From Notospermus geniculatus (taxonomy: Eukaryota > Nemertea > Pilidiophora > Heteronemertea > Lineidae): a stretch of DNA of 64,000 nt. Positions 44,719 through 56,547 of this stretch are shown here, one piece after another. Position 1 is the first letter of the stretch. Every line of letters begins with the position of its first letter. The position numbers and the translations under genes are program-made. The DNA lies in the NCBI GenBank assembly GCA_002633025.1, contig NMRB01000121.1:165219-229218 (forward strand), written 5' to 3'. Below the pieces are notes generated by a model, which saw nothing but the letters and a program-made list of their open reading frames with translations, was not told the origin of the DNA and ran no database searches.

Positions 44719-45160
44719 TATGTTTTTAACAGCATTAATGCCACAGTTCCCATTAGTATTGACTGACACAGAGGTGCAGTAGAATGTCAGCGAATGACTT
44801 AAAGCATTTGCTTAAAAGTTGTGGAAGGAGTCTTGCCTGGGAAGTCTCGAATCATGCTCGTTTGTTGTCAGGGAAAATGAGTGCTTCGATCCCTCAGGGT
44901 AACCTCCTGGAAACAGTCCGAAAAATAACAGTACCATTTTACCGTTTGTCCATTCCCTATGGCACCCCGTAGATATCCAATTTCTGTGCCATTTCATGCC
45001 GGTCACGTGTGCCCTCAGAGCAAGTCGGAAAAAGCATTTATGTTTCACCGACGTCTTATCAGAAAGATCTATATCTGCTCATCACGGTTGGCCTCCAACT
45101 CTTCCTATCCCGCTGTCCATTGTGAAAAACGGAGCCAGAAGGCACGACCGGCCACCAGAA
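44719..45160. other. weak frames
   Basis: Plus 44784-44972, minus 44812-45048 and plus 44959-45285 (108 codons, ATG start) overlap; no signal or motif, so none is called. Confidence 0.3.
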
Positions 45161-45408
45161 CTATAGCCCCAGAGAAACTCCGCGCGGGGAAATGTTGCCA
45201 TTACATCCACGGCAGGTGGTCGGCCCCTGGTGTACGGCCAGAACTCTTCCCGACCGCCAGACCCATAGATTCACTAATGCCCTAGGCATCCGAAGATAAA
45301 TATCCACACAGTTAGTACAAATCACGCCAAAGTGTCCCTTGGCGCATCGGCGCTGAAGAACTTCCCAAGATTTGATCTTCGGGATACGCCGTCTCCCAGC
45401 GCGACCAT
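45161..45408 (-). CDS. possible exon with two CXXC motifs
   Basis: On the minus strand the acceptor ACTCGGCGTTGATTTCAG opens a frame of 81 residues that ends TAG at 45161-45163. It reads RRIPKIKSWEVLQRRCAKGH, GVICTNCVDIYL and, about 35 residues later, TTCRGCNGNIS. Two CXXC pairs separated by some 35 residues are compatible with a zinc-binding fold but no specific family is recognised. A 108-codon plus frame (44959-45285) overlaps part of it, so strand is uncertain. It would be a last exon. Confidence 0.3.
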
Positions 45409-46050
45409 CTGAAATCAACGCCGAGTGATTTGAGAGCGACGCTCCACCTTAAGACACTCTCTTGCTTAAATTACTGGCAGATTCAAAGAGGTTTCTCCAC
45501 CAAGTACACGCTGAGTGTTCTGTGATCGTAGCCCGCGGGATCAGACTTCAACACATCAACGAGACCCCGCATTAAGAAATTCCAATATTCGACTTTGATA
45601 TCAGTAATTTATAGTTGGTAAATGGACTCGGTGGCTCCCACTTCACCATTTAGGGTGCTTTTATTCATTCTAACAGGTGATTGATGCGTCCCGAAAGTCC
45701 ACAGGTGGGATTCCTTTCATGACGCCATCATTTAGAAGGCAAACCAAGTCATTTGATCCCCTTTTGGACCTTTAAACGACCCCAACGAATTCGTTTAGCG
45801 CGTGCCGTCGAATTAACATTGCTCGTTCATGACAACTTATTAGCGAACCGAAATGTGTAAAAGATACTCCCGATTGCCCAGGCGCAATCATTAATGGAGG
45901 CAGTTGCGGTGCGTAGTCGAAGACCTACACCATTCAGCCTGAGAATTTGGGTCTGAAACGATTTCTTAAAGGTACAGGAAGTGGGAGAAGGATGGCAACA
46001 TTTTTACCATTTCAGAGCCATTCATCGTTGTTCGCGTATACGTTTAGTCA
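45409..46050. other. no gene seen
   Basis: Unique sequence; no frame or repeat of note. Confidence 0.45.
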
Positions 46051-46181
46051 TTAGGGAGTTTTCGCAAAGCCCCCGAAACGCCAACGCCAACGCCAAACCC
46101 ATTGTTCGATGCCACGAACAGAGAACCGAACAAAAGGTTATACATTCGCGTTGGCGTTTCGGGGGCTTTGCGAAACCTCTA
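46051..46181. repeat. fold-back element, family D copy 2
   Basis: TTAGGGAGTTTTCGCAAAGC and CCCCCGAAACGCCAACG pair with CGTTGGCGTTTCGGGGG and CTTTGCGAAACCTC. The body matches the copy at 20201, including CCCATTGTTCGAT. Confidence 0.92.
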
Positions 46182-46735
46182 TGTTTTCCAGACATCAGGC
46201 ATACATCTACTTGTCTTTCTCCTGACCAGCGGTCCTTTTCGGGACGCCCCAAAAACTTGCATGTCTACGACCAAAGACCGTCTGAAACCGGATACCTTCC
46301 ATGACGGTAGACCAAAGGAAGAAGTAGCAACACGTGTTCAGTAGCCCAATCAACACCGATCCGAGCCTCCGATCGAATGGTAACACGCACGTTAGAAGTC
46401 AGCCACCCTGTCAACAACAAATCAATCGCCCCAAAGTGCGATATTAGCTGGTTCGAGTGACTTGGGCTGACCTATCACTGAACCTAGGTCCTCTTCGCCA
46501 GTTAATCGAACGCTTTCTTGATAATGATCGCACCTTTGATAATTGGAAGGTAAATGCTGTGATTGGGGAATCACAGGTACTAACAAGTTGATATCAAGTG
46601 TGAGAGATCAGGTGGCACCTCGACTCCTTGATCTGAATTGTCTTCACCTGTAATCGAGAGAGATAAGCTCTCTATTGTGCCCCTTGTCAGCGAGAGTTGG
46701 CCAGATCGGATGGCGGATTATTTCTTATCACCTAG
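46182..46735. other. no gene supported
   Basis: Frames at 45981-46344 cross the family D element and are dismissed. Rest is unique. Confidence 0.4.
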
Positions 46736-47092
46736 GGAGTACACTCGTCCACAGTGCTCAGTTGGCCATACGTAGAGACTCACTAAACACTGGCATGATT
46801 AGCGCCAAAAGTGAAGGATCATCAATAGACGGCGCTGTTTGACGAGGGATCCAATCATAAGCCATCATCACAAGTTTAACCGACGCCGCCGCAAGACACT
46901 TTTTGATTGGCTAAGAAATGTGTACAAAATGTACACTATATATTCAGACTCGCGGCAGATTCCCAGCGGAGATTCCCCGAATCGGACAGCTAACGCCGTC
47001 TGTTGACGATACTTCGTGGATCGCATCAACTGTAGCAGTTTCAGAGAGCGGGTAACGTAGTGGGTAGCGGTTTGAAACTGCGGCAGGAGTTG
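46736..47092 (-). repeat. family F promoter-like module, copy A (reverse)
   Basis: Read on the minus strand it matches 62046 and 63378: GCAGTTTCAAACCGCTAC, then TGTACATTTTGTACAC, AGCCAATCA, CGGCGGCGTCGGTTAAAC and CTTATGATTGGATCC, with a GGCGCTAAT-like E2F relic and a closing CCAGTGTTTAGT. An 87-codon minus frame (46868-47131) across it also occurs in the other copies only in part and is not a gene. Confidence 0.9.
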
Positions 47093-48548
47093 ACACAGGG
47101 AAATCTTGGCGTATGACTCCGTCTTTTTCACAAGAACACCTCTGACAGAGTCACGTAGCTGCCTTCCTTGTACCGCGATTTATGATGGGCAGTGTTTGCT
47201 TCTTACAGACGAGACGAAATGGCGGAGAAGGAGGGAGTGACTAGGGTGGCCACGTCCTTCGCAATGGTCTCCATACAACATGTATCTTGGAATATGCCTA
47301 CCAAGGCGTCCGGTCACTTCGCCTACGGGCTACGCTCTACTGACCTAAGTCTGCAGGCGAAGTGATCATAACAATATGTACATGTACTTTTGTTCTCCAT
47401 ATGCTTGTTGCTTCCAAAGAAAGTCATTTCAGGCTACATTATTACTTAGTCGAACCACCGGCACTTCCCATTCCCATACGCCAAGAATTCATCAGGCTAG
47501 CCTTATTTAATTCCCTTCACCAGGGGATCACTGGTGCCGAAAGAGAATCCGATGGCCACTAAGTGAAAGCAATATAGATTGGGCACGTCCTCATCCCGGG
47601 CATTATCTAGATAGTTACAGTCAGTATTGGAGGAGAGAGCTAGCCTGACCCGGCTCAGCGGCCGGTCAAACCTTCCAAATTGCATCTTGATGAAAGTGTG
47701 CCACTTAATACCGGGGCTGTCCATCAATATAATTGCCTATTATAGTGCGAGGGTTGAAAACAAGACTAATTTGGTGGAATAAGCAGTACCCACCATGCTC
47801 ATGGTGGATTATGAAGTAGGCCTGTCGACAAATTTACTGTACGTGTTTTTTATCCTTTACTTTCCTTGAAGCGGTTACTGCTGCAACTCGTGGCTTCAAC
47901 AGAAATCTTGCAATGGGTGCTGAATAGAAGAGAAAGTGTCGAGACACTCGCTTTGAAACCATAAAACGTTGTCAGGAATTGGCCAAAATTATTTTTTTCT
48001 CTTCTTTATCCGAGTTTGCATCGTTTTAATGTTTTTTCTAACTATAAGCACTATGCACGACTTTTTGGAGAGAAAAAAAATCATCGTCAACATCACTCAG
48101 TTTTGCCCCTTGCAGCCTAGGGCTATGTCTCGTCGAAACGCGTCAACGATATTCAACCGTGGAACGCACTTTGAACCTAAAATATACCTATATTTATAGG
48201 TTTAAGAAGTGCACGAAGCATAAGGTTTCCTTCCACGTAAATTGCGCTGGAACGGACGTCAGGACCACAACGATATGTGAATGGGACTGTGTCCCTATCC
48301 CTCCAGTCCATCGCAGTCACCGCCAAAGACCCGTCTAAATTTCAAGACCATCTCCGTCCCGGTTCCGGTGTGTTTTGACTATTAGCAGCAGGACTGATCT
48401 ATTTGGCAAGCTCGAACTGGCCAGTTACCACCACTATCAATTAATTGTCGATCACCGTCATCGATGAAATTCGCAGTCAGGGCCATGTTTCTGGTCGGCG
48501 TACGATTCATGCCCACAACACAAAAGCGAAAAACATGACTTTTTTTAC
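47093..48548. other. no gene supported
   Basis: Plus 47362-47562, minus 47503-47727 and plus 47969-48199 are short and unsupported. The minus frame 48382-48663 overlaps the next entry. Confidence 0.35.
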
Positions 48549-48700
48549 ATCCCGCGAAAAAGAGCGTCTGCAACCGGAAGAGTAAACATAAGAATACGGC
48601 CCCTCTCGTCAGTGTACCAATCACCACAGAGAATACTAATGCAATCCCCTGAACCTGTCCCAACTATCACATCCAGGATTACAGAAACGTCAGTGGTCGT
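48549..48700 (-). CDS. possible exon, unknown
   Basis: On the minus strand an acceptor (TTTATCGAAAATTGTTAGAAGCAG) precedes a frame of about 50 codons that can end at a donor (GGGAT/GTAAAA) or at TAA. It contains TDVSVILDVIVGTGSGDCIS and ILCGDWYTDERGRILMFTLP. A different minus frame (48382-48663, 93 codons, hydrophobic start and CQIDQSCC end) overlaps it. At most one is coding. No family recognised. Confidence 0.25.
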
Positions 48701-49139
48701 CTGCTTCTAACAATTTTCGATAAACAAAAAATTGCACGAAATGAATAGAATGTCGTCTGCTGATTAAAGCGATCATGAGAAGAGCGTTCTGTCTCCCTCA
48801 TTGTCAAGATTTTTTTTCAAATTCGTCCCCTCTAACCTTTCCTAGTTAAGCAAATTTGAATTTTCAGCCCATTAGTCTGTAACATCCGCGTAATGTCACG
48901 TGATCTGACTCATCAATCATCGGGTCATTAGCATGGTAGCAATAAACAGACAGAAATGTAACGTCGAAATTTGGTGTCAAAGATTTTATTTGCGAAACCT
49001 GGGGTTCGTGTATAAATCTACAAGGAATGAGACTCGGTAAGGAGTTTTTGATATTGGTATCGATTGGAGAGAGAAGCTGGAGGTGCTATATCAGCTCTTT
49101 GAACGTTTTGGGTGATCCGTAATGATGTTCATGAAGAAG
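48701..49139. other. no gene seen
   Basis: Unique sequence; a TATA-like GTATAAAT occurs near 49011 with no following frame. Confidence 0.45.
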
Positions 49140-49539
49140 AGTGAGGTTTCGCAAACCTGACGAAACACATGTACGAAATATGAAATTGGACTTCGCTTCC
49201 ATGACGTATTAATGTATTTCAGGAGATGGTTGGTACCACAAATATCGCCGGCTGCAAGAGCGTCTTTTAGCGTATGGGACGTTAAATCGATAGAGTAACG
49301 GCGTATATTAAACTTTGAAATTTATCTTTCCTTCCACTTCGTACATGTAGATACGAAGTGGAATATAAAAATTCAAGATGCACCGAACTCTCTCAGTCTA
49401 ACATGATATGCTAAAGGACGCACTGGGAGCAGGGACATTTGTGGTACCAACCATCTCCAGAAATACATTAGCTCCTGGAAATGACAGTTAAATTTCGTAT
49501 TTCGTACTTCGTGTTTCGTCAGATTTGCGAAACCTCGCT
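49140..49539. repeat. fold-back element, family C copy 2
   Basis: AGTGAGGTTTCGCAAACCTG to ATTTGCGAAACCTCGCT; the arms hold the same GGTTGGTACCACAAATATCG and AAGAGCGTCTTTTAGCGTAT as the copy at 19331. One ACATGTAG insertion in the centre. Confidence 0.93.
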
Positions 49540-52451
49540 GAAAGGAACAGGGCCGACGCGGAAGACCGGCGCTGTCGTCTACCGGAGCTCAAATCGGATC
49601 TAAACCTGCTAATTTCAACAGCGATTTATGAAAACTCCACGGTTACCAAGAAAATTTCAATCAGCCGATGTCTCCCGGGGTGCTGAAGTTTATATTCGAT
49701 GCTATGCCCATCACTTGGTACTCCGTGGCGACGTTTATTTAGCCGTTCAGACCTCTCTCGAGTTTAGGGAATGTCCATCACATTTGAACCCAACTAGATG
49801 TAATAACTGAGGGCACAACAATCAGTGTTCATGAAATTTCGCCAGTGTAATTAAAGGTTATGAACATGGAGAATCAGCCAAGTTGTCACAGCTCATTCCA
49901 ATAGCTCCTGGTCAAAGCGTCTGTACATTTCTGTCACTAATACACAAGAACCGGTTCATTTTTTCGTCATTCTTCACATGGGACTGAATCAAATGTCATA
50001 AGTTGTTGATGAACGATAGTCAGGCAGGGAAACAAGTGGAAGATAAGGCCTTCATATAATGGAGATTATCAGGATTAAGTTATTTACGAGGGCTAACTCT
50101 TCTTGACAAAATGATGGACGAGGTTTAAAGCAGAGATAGTTATCACAACAAAACTGACAGTTACGTCAGTTGTGATGACTTGAATGCCACTTGAAACTAT
50201 AAGGGAATTTCACAAAACCTGTCGTTTCTTGGCCTTTTCAGCAACGATGAATATTAGGCAGCGTTCTTGAACCACTTGGCTGAGTCTGCCATCGTTGTTG
50301 AATAAAGGAGACCAGGGTAAGCGTGACACGACGTATCAACATGTCAGGAAGGGGAGATGAGGCCATAAACAACACTAACATCATACATACTACAATCAAC
50401 CATTACCTCAAATGCCTCGATCTAACCACTGTAGCCAAGAGTATACCGAACCTCCCCCTGCCTTCACCAATCGATCGCATATTTGTCAAATCCAATTCCA
50501 CCTCGCATCGGTCTTAATAAGCGACAAGCGCAATTTAGGTTGTGAAATGGGCAAGACCCCATGACCAATATGTCATGTACTTGAAACAGTAAGGGAAGTG
50601 TTATTGCACTCTCTACAGGAATAGATTCCGAGGTCAAACTTGGATGCGCGTGATTAAGGTCTCATCTTTTCCAGGGAATTGCCTTTTTTTTAGGATGAGC
50701 GGTTTTTCTTCGGCACCAGCCGAACCAAGCCCGGCCTTCTTTAAGAAAAGAGAGTACATGTATTTCCACAGTGTTTAGTTTTCATGGGTTAATACGGCTT
50801 ACCGTAAGCTTCACTATGTAGTGCTATGAGGCTGTGTACCCCTGGCTAGGAAGCAGTCAAGGAAGGTTGGATGATTAATCGGAATATTGGAAAAATGTCG
50901 GCAAGGATTACACCGTGCCTGTCGACGTAATTAAAACAGAATAGATCATTAAAATATCAATTACGATATCGAGGAAAATAAATGAAACGATACATTCGGA
51001 TATCCCTTTCGGTATACGACGCGTACGTGCCACCCCTCAGAAACGTCACATATGATTTTGACTTCACCCCAAGACGGGTCTATGCTCCTGTTGCGTTTTC
51101 AATCATCCTCGATTTAATTCAATCGGCTATGAGCACTTCATACCGATACGTACACCGCGTTAAATTATCGGCGAGCTCGCATTAAGTAAATTAAACTCAC
51201 GCAGAAGAAGAGTTACAAGTCCACTCCAATTTATCACCGCATCCTGGCGGGTAATGATGCCTAGTGCAGTCATCTTTGGAGAAAACACACTCGCACGGAT
51301 TGGTAAAAACTATCCTGATAATTAGATAAGGAAAGTAATGTGATTAGCACCCCGTTGCTGTGATGTTTTGAAGTACGTTCTAACTTAATTTACTGATGTA
51401 AAGCTGGGAGTCATGCGGTAAAAGAGGGGTTTCCATTCGGCTGATGAATTAGAGATGTCTTTTTCATTGAGGTACAGTAGCCTTTTAGCAACAGATCATA
51501 ACACTGGGGGCTGGCAATAACGTTACATTAGCCGATGGTGAAAGCATGTTGCAAACACACACAGTCGGTTGCTCTTCTCCATTCACTTTTGATTTTCAAG
51601 CAACGAACGATTTTTAAAAGAAGACATTCGTGATCGGTCTGCAGACACAGAGCCAGATCAGGCAGAACATCAACAAAGTAGTTTTCACACGAAAGGTATT
51701 TCACACATGGACGAGAACTTCTTCTGCAGATTACACCGGTAGACTTTCGTCTTTCAAAAAAAGACGGGTGACAACCAGGAAGCCTTCTGTAAAGGGAACA
51801 AACACGCGATGAGGAAGACCAGATACTTCCGCAAGTAAGAATTGGTCAAACTGCTGGCACGTGGTGATCTGGCGGACTCCCCGGCATGCTTGTACCTTCA
51901 TTCGGATCTTTCCAAAGTTACCATGCCAATTGAGCACTGTATACAATATCGACATGCGCCAATGGATGAATCTAAACTGTGGAACCAATGACATGAGAAA
52001 AATGTGTTAAGCCGTCAGTCAAAATCATCTCACTAATACGACCTCCATCACACACAGCACATCTATTTGATTTACTCTGACCTATCGGTGATCAATTGAT
52101 ATGATTTGTCGAAACAGCTCGATGCCTGTTCAATAGATTCCTATGGTAAATTGGGTAAATCAGTTCTGATAACAGACAGGGGAAGTACACAGTCCTGGTA
52201 GAGTGACTTCGAGCAAGAGGCTGTGTCGGTGGCTGGCGTGATTCAATGATTCGGTTAGCGTCAGGGCTGACACAGGCAAATCAATCCACGGCGTGGAGAG
52301 GGTGTAGTTGTTCGCACAAGAGCCGACCAGGATCTACCAGTAACGACTCATCTCCCATCGGTCTTTCCTTCAAGCCATAATTGTTGTACATCCTAATTCT
52401 GTATTACTCAATACACAGAATGCAACTAAAAGAACTGGAAGTGAACAGAAA
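49540..52451. other. no gene supported
   Basis: Minus frame 51731-51994 (87 codons) reads RMKVQACRGVRQITTCQQFD but lacks splice or start support; plus frames 50323-50517, 50982-51185 and 51630-51812 are short. No repeats. Confidence 0.35.
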
Positions 52452-52556
52452 CTGAAGGTCAACGGAAAACTGAATGCCAACGGAAAACTGTAGGTCAACA
52501 GAAAACTGAAGGTAACGGAAAACTGAAGGTCAACGGAAAACTGAAGGTCAACGGAA
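52452..52556. repeat. 18-bp tandem repeat, 6 copies
   Basis: Units of CTGAAGGTCAACGGAAAA start at 52452, 52470, 52488, 52506, 52523 and 52541; one unit is 17 bp and several carry point changes. Confidence 0.93.
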
Positions 52557-53430
52557 GTAATGCTTGAAATGTATACTGCCTCTCGCGTACAACAACATTA
52601 TGGATTTTCTAACTGTGAACAGCGTTTTTGCTGCCAGACTGACAGATAAAAATGGGCAGTGCACCAATGCGAAGCGTGGACAACTACGTGTAAGTATGGC
52701 TTCGCAGTCATCATAAAAATGGAGTAATATTTTGCTCCCTTTCGGTTCACGGGAGGCAAGTGAATACGCTACCTGATCCCCAGATAATAGAACATTAACA
52801 AATCAAGATTATTCAATAACGGAACATGGACGATGAACAGCAAAAAAATTAAAACCTGCATTGTTACAAGATCACGTTTATCCTTCTTGATTAAAAAGCC
52901 TCTTGGTCAAAATAACCACAACCTCTCCCTTTTTGATCAGTTTATTCATCCTCTTCGCCATGATTCAGCCATCTGCTGGCTAATCTACCAGAATTACATT
53001 TTTTGCACAAAACGACAGTGTTTTTATCGGCATTTGATGTGGACATCATCCGTCGGTAATGAGGAATGAGAATGCCTGAATGACCAATGCGGATTGACAA
53101 GACGAACTGGCTGAAGGTGATACGGGATGACCACCGATGTCTTTGTTAACAGAAAGAATCTGTGCCACATGACTGCATGGTGCCTTGATTTGCTCGCTAT
53201 TGAAGTTTGAACAGTGATTTTTTATCACTTCGTTGATAAGTTGGCCAAGTGCAAGTACCTTATGGTTTCTTTCACTCTTGGCTTGATAATTTGCAGTTTG
53301 CTCTTCTGCAAGAATATCAAATTCTGGTGTCATCTTCCATCTAGAGGGATGGAAATGAAACCACGACAGAAAGAAGCTCTTTCTGCAAGAACAGCCACCA
53401 TGGAATTCGGATTCGTCAACTGACATCAGT
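52557..53430. other. weak frame 53046-53459 (minus)
   Basis: The minus frame of 137 codons starts inside the family C end and reads PEFDILAEEQTANYQAKSER and NHCSNFNSEQIKAPCSHVAQ. Because its start lies in a mobile element and no splice site is present, it is not called a gene. Confidence 0.25.
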
Positions 53431-53762
53431 AGTGAGGTTTCGCAAATCTGACGAAACACGAAGTACGAAATACGAAATTGGACTTCATTTCCATGACGTA
53501 ATGTATTTCAGGAGATGGTTGGTACCACAAATATCGCCTGCTGCAAGAGCGTCATTTAGCGTATGACATTAGACCGATAGAGTACGGGTATATTAAACTT
53601 AGAAATTTATCTTTCGTTAAATTCAAGATGTACCATAACACTCTCTCGGTCTTGTTTGCTAAAAGACGCACTGGGACATTTTTGATAGCAACCATCTCCA
53701 GAAACATTAGGTCTTGGAAATGAAGTTGGATTTCGTATTTCGTACTTCGTGTTTCGTCAGAT
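53431..53762. repeat. fold-back element, family C copy 3, cut by gap
   Basis: AGTGAGGTTTCGCAAATCTG starts it and the right arm is complete up to TTTCGTCAGAT, where the gap begins about 16 bp before the expected end. The centre is shorter than in copies 1 and 2 (part of the TTCCACTTCGTA hairpin is missing). Confidence 0.92.
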
Positions 53763-54225
53763 NNNNNNNNNNNNNNNNNNNNNNNNNNNNNNNNNNNNNN
53801 NNNNNNNNNNNNNNNNNNNNNNNNNNNNNNNNNNNNNNNNNNNNNNNNNNNNNNNNNNNNNNNNNNNNNNNNNNNNNNNNNNNNNNNNNNNNNNNNNNNN
53901 NNNNNNNNNNNNNNNNNNNNNNNNNNNNNNNNNNNNNNNNNNNNNNNNNNNNNNNNNNNNNNNNNNNNNNNNNNNNNNNNNNNNNNNNNNNNNNNNNNNN
54001 NNNNNNNNNNNNNNNNNNNNNNNNNNNNNNNNNNNNNNNNNNNNNNNNNNNNNNNNNNNNNNNNNNNNNNNNNNNNNNNNNNNNNNNNNNNNNNNNNNNN
54101 NNNNNNNNNNNNNNNNNNNNNNNNNNNNNNNNNNNNNNNNNNNNNNNNNNNNNNNNNNNNNNNNNNNNNNNNNNNNNNNNNNNNNNNNNNNNNNNNNNNN
54201 NNNNNNNNNNNNNNNNNNNNNNNNN
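53763..54225. other. assembly gap (N)
   Basis: 463 undetermined bases; open frames crossing it are artefacts. Confidence 1.
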
Positions 54226-54347
54226 CATTCCCACCGCGGTGGAAATCATTTTCACCGCGGTGGTAATATTATCACCGCGGTGGGAATATTATCACCGCGG
54301 TGGAAATATTATCACCGCGGTGGAAATATTATCACCGCGGTGGGAAC
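54226..54347. repeat. 20-bp palindromic tandem repeat
   Basis: Six ACCGCGGT cores spaced at 20-21 bp, consensus ATCACCGCGGTGGAAATATT. Each core CCACCGCGGTGG is a perfect dyad with a SacII site. The array runs into the gap and may be longer. Confidence 0.95.
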
Positions 54348-55384
54348 TTCTGAAAATTTTACAAACCCCAAGAAAAAAATTATCGAATTGAAAAAAAATT
54401 GCAAATGTAAATATTTTTCATCAATGAGCTCTATGGGCCACCGTAGACATCAATTTTGGCTGATCAGTTATTTGACACAGGTTTTCACCGACTGCACTGG
54501 CTTCTGTACGAAATCGCTCAGCTTGTATGAAAAATTAAAGTCTTATCCATCAGCTGTGTGAAGCAACCGTTAAAGATGTCAAAGAGAATGAGAAGAAAAA
54601 CAACCAGAAGTCACCGATTTGGGTGAAAAATACAAAAGAAGGCACCGTGATGTAGAAATAACGTCTAGCATCCGATCCTGTTAGTCCCGTTCTTCAGACA
54701 CAGATGGTATGTCCGGCCAAATGGCCACTCATCAGTTCCTCATCAATAATTGAAACAACCCTGGGATTGAATACCCGCTAAACACATGCGACAAAGAAAT
54801 ATTTTATCTATTGTAAATAAACTGCATGAATCAGCTAAGAATGGCTTCTTTTTATATTTCCTTTGCATTGGTTTACATCGAGCAAATGATCTTCCCGTAA
54901 TGGATTCCGTGCAGTCTATTCCACCCCAAGAGTATCCGGAAATCTGTGCTAATTCTCCGTACAGATTAATACAAGTTGTTAAGGTTTTTTTGTACTAGTG
55001 GATGAAATGGACGTCGTGATTTTTCGCAATATCGTAGCCATTACACCGTACTGTCCACGCACGTTATCACCTGGATATCGCTACGTTTGATTGTTCTTTT
55101 TGTTCAGTGCCGCAGGCGGTGTCCGCGGAAATAGTCCGTTCAACGACAACAACCAGATCAACCGTGTACATGAGATAATGTGCATTGATGTGTACCAAAA
55201 TTCAACCAACCTGACGTGACATAGAATACGCGAGGGGCTCATCAGATGGTAAGGCTGCATTGACTCATGCGGCTAAGTCATATCAGCGGACCGTTGATAT
55301 GCAGGGAAAAAAATGTTTTGAAAAACAGCAGGCCTGAAAACGTTGATGTTGACCAAAAAACAACACACGAAGTTTCCAGCGTAA
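54348..55384. other. no gene supported
   Basis: Plus frame 54786-54998 (70 codons) starts with ATG but lacks a signal. Nothing else. Confidence 0.4.
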
Positions 55385-55654
55385 CTGTACGAAATTGACC
55401 TGCAAAGTCCACCTTTCGATGGCTTCACCAAATCAGAATTTCTTTGTAGCATATACAGACAGGATCACCAGGTGACCATGTACGGGACATACGCATGGAA
55501 AACGAAGAATTGGACTCAACCCACAACGAAAGAAACGTCCCTTTCTTCTGTTCTGGGTTATAAAGAGTGGATGTTACCTTTCGCCCCGACTCATGACATA
55601 AGACAAAGGAAAGGCGAGTCCAGTTCTTTGGGATTTCCGTGCTTATTCCCGTAG
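55385..55654 (+). CDS. possible coding frame, unknown
   Basis: After TAA at about 55382 a plus frame of roughly 89 codons runs to TAG at 55652-55654. It reads EIDLQSPPFDGFTKSEFLCS, then VTMYGTYAWKTKNWTQPTTK and GYKEWMLPFAPTH, rich in aromatic residues with an NWT sequon. No ATG at the start, so an exon is more likely; an acceptor-like TTTCCAG sits at about 55379 but would carry the TAA in this frame. A minus frame of 118 codons (55425-55781) overlaps and includes SRTWSPGDPVC. No family recognised. Confidence 0.28.
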   Translation: MYEIDLQSPPFDGFTKSEFLCSIYRQDHQVTMYGTYAWKTKNWTQPTTKETSLSSVLGYKEWMLPFAPTHDIRQRKGESSSLGFPCLFP

Positions 55655-55723
55655 GCCTACATGATAATGTGATGAATATGATGATTCCCGTAGGCCTACA
55701 TGATAATGTGATGAATATGATGA
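55646..55723. repeat. 39-bp direct duplication
   Basis: TTCCCGTAGGCCTACATGAT and the following 19 bases are repeated exactly, at 55646 and 55685. Confidence 0.95.
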
Positions 55724-56244
55724 TACCAATCTGATGTACATAGAAAGCCAACAGTTCCGTGGCGTCAGGCGACCATGACACAGTTGCCGGTTACAATCGA
55801 ATACTGGAGTCACGATACCAACATAGCAAATTTCGAACTACATGTATTCTGAATTCACTTCGTCAAAAAAATGTAGGCCAAAACACGTTCAGTGTATACT
55901 GTAGTGTAACGCACATGCACAGCCCGACCACAAACACTAAGCTTGCCCATCCTATTGAATATTGTGGGATTGATTTCCTCACACCTCACAAACCATAAAA
56001 CAATACTGCAAATAACTTGATTACTTCATTTAGAGTCCAGCCAAATGAGCCACGGCGCATTTCTTTCATCTTAATGCATATAGAGCGGTCGTTTCGGCCT
56101 GGAACGCTCATCTCTCGCTGATGGAATCACCCAAGGTGTGACTGAGCACCTTAATGTGGGCGCAAAGGAACGATTGAATGGTCGAAGAGATGGCTTCATT
56201 CCCTTGAGTGAGGATCGCCAATTTACTGATACATGTCCATTCCA
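55724..56244. other. no gene supported
   Basis: Plus frame 55759-55998 (79 codons) has no support. Confidence 0.4.
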
Positions 56245-56547
56245 TTACCATTTCTGTTCCGAAGTGGTCTGGGAAATTTCCAAGGGATAGTTGAATTTTG
56301 AGGTAGGGCAACGGTGTACTGTTACTTGAAACTAAGCTAGGCGGGATAAATGACATGCACAGTCGTCAAGGACAGAAACATCGCCACTCGAGAATAAAGT
56401 CTTTAACTTGCATCTGCTACTACGTCCCCCAAATTCATTCACCATTTCTGTCCCGAAGTGGCCGTCTGGGAGGCAAGGGATAGTTGAGATTTGAAGGAGG
56501 GCAACGTTAAGACGAGGAATCGGTGTTGCTCGAAACCATGCCAACAA
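56245..56547. repeat. diverged tandem duplication, about 193 bp apart
   Basis: ACCATTTCTGTTCCGAAGTGG (56248) recurs as ACCATTTCTGTCCCGAAGTGG (56441), followed in both by AAGGGATAGTTGA and GGGCAACG. On the minus strand both copies encode HFGTEMV followed by ME or NE, in different open frames. A third weak relative of the flank (AAAGCCTCTAACTTGCATC) is near 56905. This could be duplicated exons or an old repeat. Confidence 0.6.

Noticed and set aside
46868-47131. 87-codon minus frame rich in RRRR
   Set aside because: It is inside family F; the frame is not kept intact in the other two copies.
53707-54561. 182-, 225- and 270-codon frames across the second gap
   Set aside because: They cross N and the 20-bp satellite; repeats of SPRW- and HRGG-type peptides come from the satellite, not a protein.
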